DNA from: Chitinophaga pinensis
GTDB lineage: Bacteria > Bacteroidota > Bacteroidia > Flavobacteriales_D > Crocinitomicaceae
NCBI GenBank assembly: GCA_945870115.1
Contig: CAMBRH010000075.1
Location: forward strand, 1-12,515
Reading direction: 5' to 3'
DNA: 12,515 bases
The position numbers and the translations under genes are program-made. The notes under the pieces were generated by a model. It was not told where the DNA came from. It saw only the letters and a list, made by a program, of their open reading frames with translations, and made no database searches. Shown here one piece after another: positions 6,736 through 12,515 of this stretch (the stretch's first letter is position 1; each line of letters begins with the position of its first letter).

Positions 6736-7818
6736 TTACTTTTTGAAAAAAGGTAATTTTACAACTTTCGCTTTCACACCTTTTTCTCTGATTTCAATAA
6801 AAATTTCTGAATCTAAAGCTGTGTGACTTGTTTCAACATATCCCATTCCGATTGAAATTTTCATTGATGGAGACATAGTTCCAGATGTAACTTTTCCAAT
6901 TACTTTTCCTTCAGCATTCAAAATTGGGTAATCGTGGCGAGGAATTCCTCTGTCGATCATTTCAAAAGCAACTAATTTTCTTGAAACGCCTTCTTCTTTT
7001 TGTTTTTTCAAAAAATCTGAATCAATAAATTCTTTTGTGAATTTTGTAATCCAAGCTAAACCTGCTTCAATTGGTGAAGTTGTGTCGTCAATGTCATTTC
7101 CGTAAAGGCAAAATCCCATTTCCAAACGCAAAGTATCTCTTGCCGCCAAACCAATTGGTTTAATTCCAAAAATTGCTCCAGCTTCAAAAACTTTATCCCA
7201 AACTTGTTTCACTTCTGAATTTTTACAATAGATCTCGAATCCTCCTGAACCAGTGTAACCAGTTGCTGAAATAATTACATGTTCAATTCCTGCGAAATCT
7301 GCCACTTCAAAATGGTAATATTTAATTTCTGATAAATTTATTGAAGTTAAACTTTGCATTGCTTCAACTGCTTTTGGCCCTTGAATTGCAAGCAAAGAAT
7401 AATCTTCAGAAAGGTTACGCATTTCAACTCCTAAATCATTATGCGAAGAAATCCAATCCCAATCTTTGGCAATATTTGAAGCATTTACCACTAATAAATA
7501 TTGTTCTTCTTTCATTTTGTAAACGATTAAATCATCTACAATTCCACCTTTTCCGTTTGGTAAACAAGAATATTGAGCTCTACCAATCGTTAAAGTTGAA
7601 GCATCATTTGTTGTAACTTTTTGAATTAAATCCAAGGCTTTTGGACCAGTTAACAAAAATTCACCCATGTGAGAAACATCAAAAACTCCAACTCCGTTTC
7701 TTACAACTTCGTGTTCTGCGTTTACTCCTTCATATTGCACAGGCATATTGTATCCTGCGAATGGTACCATTTTTGCCCCTAAAGAAATGTGTACATCTGC
7801 TAATGCTACGTTTTTCAT
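6736..7818 (-). CDS. gcvT: Aminomethyltransferase (glycine cleavage system T protein)
   Basis: GcvT takes the aminomethyl group from lipoylated GcvH and, with tetrahydrofolate, makes 5,10-methylene-THF and ammonia. The 360-residue length is standard for the family. Diagnostic stretches are GAKMVPFAGYNMPVQY (14-29), VGVFDVSHMGEFLLTGP (43-59), GGIVDDLIVY (91-100, with the catalytic Asp), GYTGSGGFEIY (187-197), GLAARDTLRLEMGFCLYGND (223-242) and TSGTMSPSMKISIGMGYV (311-328). The ATG gives the usual N-terminus. No gcvH or gcvP lies in the window, which is common in this phylum where gcv genes are dispersed. It starts 30 bp after the stop of the secreted lectin gene. That gap holds no promoter box or terminator that I recognise, so it may be co-transcribed with the lectin gene or use a promoter inside it. 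There is no room for a glycine riboswitch in the gap. Confidence 0.97.
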   Translation of the reverse strand: MKNVALADVHISLGAKMVPFAGYNMPVQYEGVNAEHEVVRNGVGVFDVSHMGEFLLTGPKALDLIQKVTTNDASTLTIGRAQYSCLPNGKGGIVDDLIVYKMKEEQYLLVVNASNIAKDWDWISSHNDLGVEMRNLSEDYSLLAIQGPKAVEAMQSLTSINLSEIKYYHFEVADFAGIEHVIISATGYTGSGGFEIYCKNSEVKQVWDKVFEAGAIFGIKPIGLAARDTLRLEMGFCLYGNDIDDTTSPIEAGLAWITKFTKEFIDSDFLKKQKEEGVSRKLVAFEMIDRGIPRHDYPILNAEGKVIGKVTSGTMSPSMKISIGMGYVETSHTALDSEIFIEIREKGVKAKVVKLPFFKK

Positions 7819-7848
7819 ATATTATATTAATAATTTGTTTTTTTTATT

Positions 7849-10230
7849 TTATCTAACTACTTGAATGTTTCCACTTCCTTTGAATAATTCGCTAGAAAAT
7901 GCATCTTTGTAGGAATATTTGTAGAAATAAACACCATTTGTTAGTTCTGTATCTGAAATTTTACCATTCCATTTTACCATTTCATTTTTTACGGAGTAAA
8001 CTTGTTCGCCCCAACGATTAAAAATGATGAATTCAAAATCTGCAATCCAACTAAAGTCATTGGTAAATTTCACTTCGTAATATTCATTGATTAAATCATT
8101 ATTTGGCGTGAAAATATTCGGACAAAGAATTTCAGTTTTACAAAAATTAATCATTTCAAGTGTGTCACTATTTTTACAAGATAATATTGGTTCTGTAATT
8201 TCTACCCAATAGGTTCCAGAATTTGCAACAAGAATACTTACTGTTGTATCGCCAGTTGACCAAAAGTAAGAAGATCCATTATTATTTGCATTTAACAAAT
8301 AGTTTGTTTGAAAGAAACAAGAAGTAATTGCTTCTTCAGAAAATGGTTTACTTGGATTTTGAACCACATTTAATTCAAAACTATCTCTCAAAACATCATT
8401 ATTTATTCTAATGTCTAAAAAATAAGTTCCAGCTTCTTCAGGATAAAAAATAGTATCATTCAAATTAAATGGTGTTGTAAAAGTGGTATTGTTCCAATTT
8501 TTGAAAACTGTTCCATCTTCAAAACTCCATTTGTAGCTTGTTAAATTTTCTTCAAAAAATGAAATCGTTGCAAAATCAAAATCACAGATACTGGTGTCTT
8601 TGCAGAAATTAATAATTTTTAAAGTGTCTAAACTTACACAAGAATTTATTGGTTCTGTTATTGAAACGGAATAAGTTCCTTCAGTAAGTACAGAAATTTG
8701 CTGCGAAGTCTGTGTAGTTGACCATAAATAAGAGCTTCCAGGATTTTGAGCATTTAAAATAAAATTTCCATCTTCAAAACAGGTCATTTTGATATTTTCT
8801 GGAAAAGGTTTTATTGGATTAGGAACAACCAATAAATCTAAACTATCAATAATATTCTCGCCATCAATTGTGATTTCTAAATAATATCGACCTGTTACTG
8901 TTGGATAAAAAACAGTATCATTCAAATTAAATGGAGTTGTAAAATCAATATTATTCCAATTTTTGATTACCGTTCCGTCTTGAAAATACCATTTGTAACT
9001 GGAAATTCCTTGTTCGAAAAATGATATTTCAGCAGCGTTATTTTGACAAATTACGGTATCTTTGCAGAAAGTAATTATTTTAATTGTGTCAAAATATTTA
9101 CATGCATTTATTGGTTCTGTTATCCTAACGAAATATGTTCCAGGATTATTTATTCCAATTTGTTGACTTGTTTGGCCAGTTGACCAAAGATAACTACTTC
9201 CGTTATTGAGTGCATTCAAAGAAAAGTTATCGTCCGCTAAACATGAAAATAAAATGTTTTTCTGAAACGGTTCCAATGGAAGTGGAACGTCGGTAACTAC
9301 AACGCTATCATTAATCACTTGATTATTTAGTTCTAAATCAAAATAGTAGGTACCTGCTTGACTAGTTGTAAATGACGAATCTGTTAAGTTAAATGGAGTT
9401 GTATAATCAAGTGTATTCCAATCTTTGATAATTGTTCCATCTTCAAAAGTCCATCTATAACTTGTAATATTAGGGTCATAGTAGGAGATTAAGGCATCCT
9501 CATTTTCACATTTGACAATATCGTCTAATACAATTGTATATTTTGGGAAACAAATTTGTTGTAAATTGTTAACTCCTCCAGTTGAGGCTGTAAAACCCCA
9601 TTTTACGATGTTATTTCCAGCAAAAACAGTATTTATGATATCACCCGAATAAGTCATTCTTAAAAAACCATCGAAAAACATTTGTAAAACTTGCGTTGTT
9701 GCATTCCATTTTACTCTTACAGTATGAGTTGCAGCATCATCCACATTGGCATTTGAAGGAAGTAAAGGAGTTGGTCCTTGAATAGCAGTAGCGAAATTTC
9801 CATTAAAATAAAGTGCTGTGTGATCGACAGCTAAATCAGTAACTCCTGGTTCAGTATTTTGCCATGTATCCAGTTCTACAATTAACGTTGGAGAAAGACT
9901 TTCAGCTCCCAAACCAAAGCCTAAATTTCCCATTGTCTCAAGATTATCTCCTCTCATTACAAAAGCAATCCCATCAGCTCCCCATCCATTCTGATCTCCA
10001 AAATAAAGACAAAAAGATGCATCAAAACTGTTGTTTAGATTAATTAATTTCGTGTCCCAAACTGCTCCTGATTGTTGATTTTGATTTAATGTTAATGTAA
10101 AACAAGAATCAACTTCTCCACAAGTTGGCAAAGGATTTATTGGAAATGCGTTATTTACTGTCACATAACCGAATTGAGAATAAGTAAAGTTACTCAAAAT
10201 CAACAGAGTCAAGTAGAATATTTTGTTCAT
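7849..10230 (-). CDS. Secreted L-type lectin protein with three 154-residue repeats and a T9SS sorting domain
   Basis: A 793-residue secreted, cell-surface or extracellular protein. A signal peptide covers about 1-18 (cleavage near TYS/QF). An L-type (legume-like) lectin domain spans about 20-232, with DGIAFVMRGD (86-95), LIVELDTWQNTE (116-127) and a DHTALYFNG block (136-144) at the usual metal- and sugar-binding positions. Three tandem repeats follow (241-394, 395-548, 549-702). Each begins with a Cys and holds SY(R/K)W.F(E/Q)DGT, a TTPFNL strand, a GSSY.WST motif and an ITEPI...C segment, in the style of Ig/PKD-like beta-sandwiches. The C-terminus (703-793) has CPNIFTPNND, FNRWGEQVY and NGVYFYKY, the gliding-motility-associated C-terminal (CHU_C) domain used for T9SS export and attachment. 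It probably binds glycans at the surface; the ligand is unknown. gcvT follows 30 bp downstream. Confidence 0.9.
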   Translation of the reverse strand: MNKIFYLTLLILSNFTYSQFGYVTVNNAFPINPLPTCGEVDSCFTLTLNQNQQSGAVWDTKLINLNNSFDASFCLYFGDQNGWGADGIAFVMRGDNLETMGNLGFGLGAESLSPTLIVELDTWQNTEPGVTDLAVDHTALYFNGNFATAIQGPTPLLPSNANVDDAATHTVRVKWNATTQVLQMFFDGFLRMTYSGDIINTVFAGNNIVKWGFTASTGGVNNLQQICFPKYTIVLDDIVKCENEDALISYYDPNITSYRWTFEDGTIIKDWNTLDYTTPFNLTDSSFTTSQAGTYYFDLELNNQVINDSVVVTDVPLPLEPFQKNILFSCLADDNFSLNALNNGSSYLWSTGQTSQQIGINNPGTYFVRITEPINACKYFDTIKIITFCKDTVICQNNAAEISFFEQGISSYKWYFQDGTVIKNWNNIDFTTPFNLNDTVFYPTVTGRYYLEITIDGENIIDSLDLLVVPNPIKPFPENIKMTCFEDGNFILNAQNPGSSYLWSTTQTSQQISVLTEGTYSVSITEPINSCVSLDTLKIINFCKDTSICDFDFATISFFEENLTSYKWSFEDGTVFKNWNNTTFTTPFNLNDTIFYPEEAGTYFLDIRINNDVLRDSFELNVVQNPSKPFSEEAITSCFFQTNYLLNANNNGSSYFWSTGDTTVSILVANSGTYWVEITEPILSCKNSDTLEMINFCKTEILCPNIFTPNNDLINEYYEVKFTNDFSWIADFEFIIFNRWGEQVYSVKNEMVKWNGKISDTELTNGVYFYKYSYKDAFSSELFKGSGNIQVVR
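8125..9510 (-). repeat. Three tandem 462-bp coding repeats
   Basis: The units lie at 9049-9510, 8587-9048 and 8125-8586, with a period of exactly 462 bp (154 codons) and no insertion or deletion between copies. For example, the stretch beginning AAATGGNGTT on the plus strand recurs at 9391, 8929 and 8467. Each encoded unit has four cysteines with identical spacing. Copies have diverged at many third and some first positions, so this is not a recent perfect duplication. Confidence 0.9.
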
Positions 10231-10247
10231 AGTTTTGTTTAAAAATG

Positions 10248-10255
10248 CAAAGATA
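10248..10255 (-). promoter_or_regulatory. Probable -7 promoter box for the lectin gene
   Basis: On the minus strand TATCTTTG matches the Bacteroidota TAnnTTTG box, and 17 nt separate it from the ATG, like the other short-leader genes here. A clear TTG at the expected -33 position (about 10275-10278) is not seen, so the site is supported by the -7 box and its position only. Confidence 0.5.
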
Positions 10256-10372
10256 AGTTTTTTGAATGCACTATATTGATTTAGTGTCAGTTTTTATTTT
10301 TCAACATCCTTTAATTCCTAAAAGTTGATAACCTATTAAACTTTAAATGATTTTTAGTCCGTTTATCTAATT

Positions 10373-10406
10373 TTTGAAGGATAATTAAATTTAGTATTTA
10401 TTTTTG
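10373..10406 (+). promoter_or_regulatory. Probable promoter for the DUF5916 gene
   Basis: TTTG (10373-10376), a 22-nt spacer and TATTTTTG (10399-10406) match the Bacteroidota promoter pattern, with a spacer slightly longer than the usual 19-21. The -7 box ends 18 nt before an ATG at 10425 that is followed at once by TAA. In the rest of this divergent spacer (10256-10372) I see no gene or further element. Confidence 0.55.
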
Positions 10407-10434
10407 CAAGAAATAATAAATAAAATGTAAGTTA

Positions 10435-12515
10435 TTGAGATTTTTTTTTACCATATCATTTTTGTGTTTTTTTAATGGATTTTTTGCTCAGGTGAAAACG
10501 ATTGAAACAATTCGTGCAAAAGAAAAGATTCAAATTGATGGTTTTCTCAATGAGAATAGTTGGAAAAATGCACCCAAAGCAGTAGATTTTTTAGAGAGAA
10601 ATCCAACGGAAGGGAAGAAAGCAAAATTTCCAACGGAAGTTTCAATTTTATATGATGATTATGCTATTTATGTTGGTGCAATGATGTATGATTCTGCAGC
10701 AGATTCTATTTTAAAACAATTAGGTGAGCGAGATGATCAATTAAATGCTGATAATTTCACGATTTCATTTGATACGTATAATCAAAAATTAGATGCCTTT
10801 GTTTTTTCGGTAGCAGCTTCTGGTGTACAAAGTGATTTCAAATATTCTGATGAATCTTTCAACGCTGTTTGGCAAAGTAAAGTCAAAATTTTGGAAAATG
10901 GTTGGTCAGTTGAAATGGAAATTCCTTTTTCTGCACTTCGATTTCCAAATGGAGATTCAATAACTTGGAAAGTTCAGTTTGAGAGGGAAATTAGACGCTT
11001 CAGAAGTGAATTACAGTGGTCATTGGTTTCTAAAGATTTTCAAAATGAAATCAATTATTGGGGTGATTTAGTAGGTTTGAAAAACATTAAAAATCCAATT
11101 AGACTTCAATTTTCACCCTATCTATCGAGTTCCGTTAGTGAAAGAAATAATGATTTTTCACTTGCTTATGGCGGCGGAGCAGATATGAAATTTGGACTTT
11201 CAGAGGCTTTTACTTTAGATATGACTTTGTTGCCTGATTTTAGTCAAGTACAATCCGATAATATAGTGAAAAATCTTTCTGCTTTTGAGGTTGTTTTTGA
11301 TGAACAACGTCCATTCTTTCAGGAAGGAGTTGATTTATTTTCGAAAGGTAATTTATTTTATTCAAGGCGAATTGGTGGAGTTCCCTTGAATTATCATGCA
11401 GTAAATTCTCAACTAGATTCAAATGAATACATTACCTCAAATTCAAGATCTTCGCGTTTAATAAATGTGAGTAAAATTTCGGGTAGGACAAAAGGTGGAA
11501 CTGGCATCGGTTTTTTAAATGCACTTACAGCTGAGACCTTTGCTACCATTAAGGATACTGTATCAGGTATCGAACGAAATGTTAAAACAAATCCTTTAGT
11601 GAATTACAACATCATCTCAATAGATCAAAATTTGAAAAATAATAGTTCTGTTTATGCGATAAATTTAAATACAACGAGGGCAGATGGTTTTTACGATGCA
11701 AATACTTCTGCTTTTGGTGGAAATTTTGTGAATAAAAATAATTCTTATGCGATTGCCGCAACAATAAAAATTTCGCAATGGGAAGATACATTAAATATTG
11801 GAAAAACGTTTCAAGTTAATAAGGTAAATGATGGAACAAACTATTTTTTGGTTTTTGGAAAAATTAAGGGAGCATTTCAATTCAAATTAATCTCTGAAAA
11901 TATTTCTCCAAATTTTGACCCGAATGATTTAGGAGTTAATTTTCAAAATAATTACCGCTTCCATACGGCGGAATTTAAGTACAATAAATACAATCCTTTT
12001 TGGAAATTGACACAAATGTATAATACTTTCAGTTACAATATGGAGCAAAATTATACTACTTATAAAATACTAAAAAATAAAATAGCTTTTAATAGTTTTG
12101 CTACACTTAAAAATAGTTTTCATTCATTCTTTATGAACATGGAATCTCAATTAGGAGACGGATATGACTTATTTGAAGCGAGAGTTCCTGGAAAAGTCTA
12201 TATAAATCCTGGATATACCTATTTTAATTTGGGTGTTTCAAGTGACTATCGTCGGAAATTTGCTTTGGATGGAAGCTTGGGTTTGGGTTATGGTGAAAAA
12301 TATTATGGTCCGAGTTATTACCGGGAAGGAAATATTTCACCAATTATCCGTTTTTCGGATAAATTTACACTTCGACCATCTATTAATTTTTTAAATTTTG
12401 ACAATGGAGCTGGATTTGCTGGCTATGATGAAAATGGAAATCCTATTTATGGTTTGAGAGATGTTTTTACGCTTACAAATGTCATTGCTGCTAAATATTT
12501 ATTTAGAAATAATTT
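10435..12515 (+). CDS. DUF5916 protein with N-terminal CBM9-like domain (partial, start unclear)
   Basis: The frame is open to the right edge, about 693 codons; DUF5916 proteins are usually 700-900 residues, so the C-terminus is missing. A secretion signal (LLRFFFTISFLCFFNGFFAQ, ending near 10491) comes first. A CBM9-like beta-sandwich follows, starting IQIDGFLNENSWKNA, with WSVEMEIPFSALRF and the WGDL segment. After that comes the DUF5916 region with LLPDFSQVQSDN, DEQRPFFQEGVDLFSKGNLF, YSRRIG and GRTKGGTGIGFLNALT, then alternating beta-rich sequence like an outer-membrane barrel. Function is not established for this family; an outer-membrane role is inferred. The start is a problem: the well-placed ATG (10425-10427) is followed by TAA, and only dropping one base joins it to the signal peptide. 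The start given is an in-frame TTG. A GTG at 10492 would lose the signal peptide. Confidence 0.85.
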   Translation, partial: MRFFFTISFLCFFNGFFAQVKTIETIRAKEKIQIDGFLNENSWKNAPKAVDFLERNPTEGKKAKFPTEVSILYDDYAIYVGAMMYDSAADSILKQLGERDDQLNADNFTISFDTYNQKLDAFVFSVAASGVQSDFKYSDESFNAVWQSKVKILENGWSVEMEIPFSALRFPNGDSITWKVQFEREIRRFRSELQWSLVSKDFQNEINYWGDLVGLKNIKNPIRLQFSPYLSSSVSERNNDFSLAYGGGADMKFGLSEAFTLDMTLLPDFSQVQSDNIVKNLSAFEVVFDEQRPFFQEGVDLFSKGNLFYSRRIGGVPLNYHAVNSQLDSNEYITSNSRSSRLINVSKISGRTKGGTGIGFLNALTAETFATIKDTVSGIERNVKTNPLVNYNIISIDQNLKNNSSVYAINLNTTRADGFYDANTSAFGGNFVNKNNSYAIAATIKISQWEDTLNIGKTFQVNKVNDGTNYFLVFGKIKGAFQFKLISENISPNFDPNDLGVNFQNNYRFHTAEFKYNKYNPFWKLTQMYNTFSYNMEQNYTTYKILKNKIAFNSFATLKNSFHSFFMNMESQLGDGYDLFEARVPGKVYINPGYTYFNLGVSSDYRRKFALDGSLGLGYGEKYYGPSYYREGNISPIIRFSDKFTLRPSINFLNFDNGAGFAGYDENGNPIYGLRDVFTLTNVIAAKYLFRNN

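Noticed and set aside
7819..7848. Glycine riboswitch upstream of gcvT
   Set aside because: The gap is only 30 bp of AT-rich sequence, too short for an aptamer, and lacks conserved aptamer motifs.
7341..7856. Plus-strand open frames of 91 and 71 codons within gcvT
   Set aside because: They are antisense to well-conserved gcvT sequence, have low-complexity Leu-rich products and lack promoters.
10299..10331. Inverted repeat TCAAC ... GTTGA in the lectin-DUF5916 spacer
   Set aside because: There are only five base pairs with a long AT-rich loop, expected by chance at this composition.
11240..11422. Minus-strand 60-codon open frame
   Set aside because: It is antisense to the conserved DUF5916 core, where the plus-strand frame is fully open and recognisable.
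1..12515. Mobile element, CRISPR array, defence system or tRNA/rRNA gene
   Set aside because: I saw no transposase or integrase frames, no short regularly spaced repeats, no terminal inverted repeats and no tRNA-like cloverleaf. The only tandem repeats lie within the lectin gene.

Overview
This window looks like chromosomal DNA from a low-GC member of the Bacteroidota, most likely the class Flavobacteriia. Four lines of evidence support this. The promoters are of the Bacteroidota type (TTG near -33 and TAnnTTTG near -7). Most starts lack a Shine-Dalgarno sequence. The NusA is short and has no long acidic C-terminal extension. One secreted protein ends in a gliding-motility/type IX secretion (T9SS) sorting domain, and another belongs to the DUF5916 family common in this phylum. 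I cannot assign a genus.

Positions 1-2484, minus strand: the conserved rimP-nusA-infB operon (ribosome maturation factor, transcription elongation factor, and the N-terminal part of initiation factor IF-2, which runs off the left edge). A good promoter lies upstream of rimP. A GC-rich hairpin sits in the rimP leader, and a terminator-like hairpin sits between nusA and infB.

Positions 2521-6587, plus strand, divergent from the first operon: a promoter, a UMF1/Atg22-type MFS transporter, an MBOAT O-acyltransferase, and a membrane-anchored SGNH-like protein, ending in an intrinsic terminator. The last two genes are 5 bp apart and resemble the two-protein acyl-transfer modules (DltB/DltD, AlgI/AlgJ-X, PatA/PatB) that O-acylate polymers outside the cytoplasmic membrane. 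No polymer-synthesis genes are visible, so the acceptor is unknown.

Positions 6625-10255, minus strand: a large secreted L-type lectin protein with three exact-length 154-residue repeats and a T9SS C-terminal domain, followed 30 bp later by gcvT (glycine cleavage T-protein) and a strong terminator.

Positions 10373-12515, plus strand: a promoter and a DUF5916 outer-membrane-type protein with an N-terminal CBM9-like domain, truncated by the right edge. The expected ATG is followed at once by an in-frame stop. Removing one base would restore a normal signal peptide, so there is either a frameshift, a sequencing error or a non-ATG start.

I see no mobile elements, CRISPR arrays, tRNA or rRNA genes. 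Most of the window is conserved or typical Bacteroidota content. The most unusual points are the DUF5916 start, the exact periodicity of the lectin repeats, the atypical active-site motifs of the SGNH-like partner and the hairpins within the rimP-nusA-infB operon.
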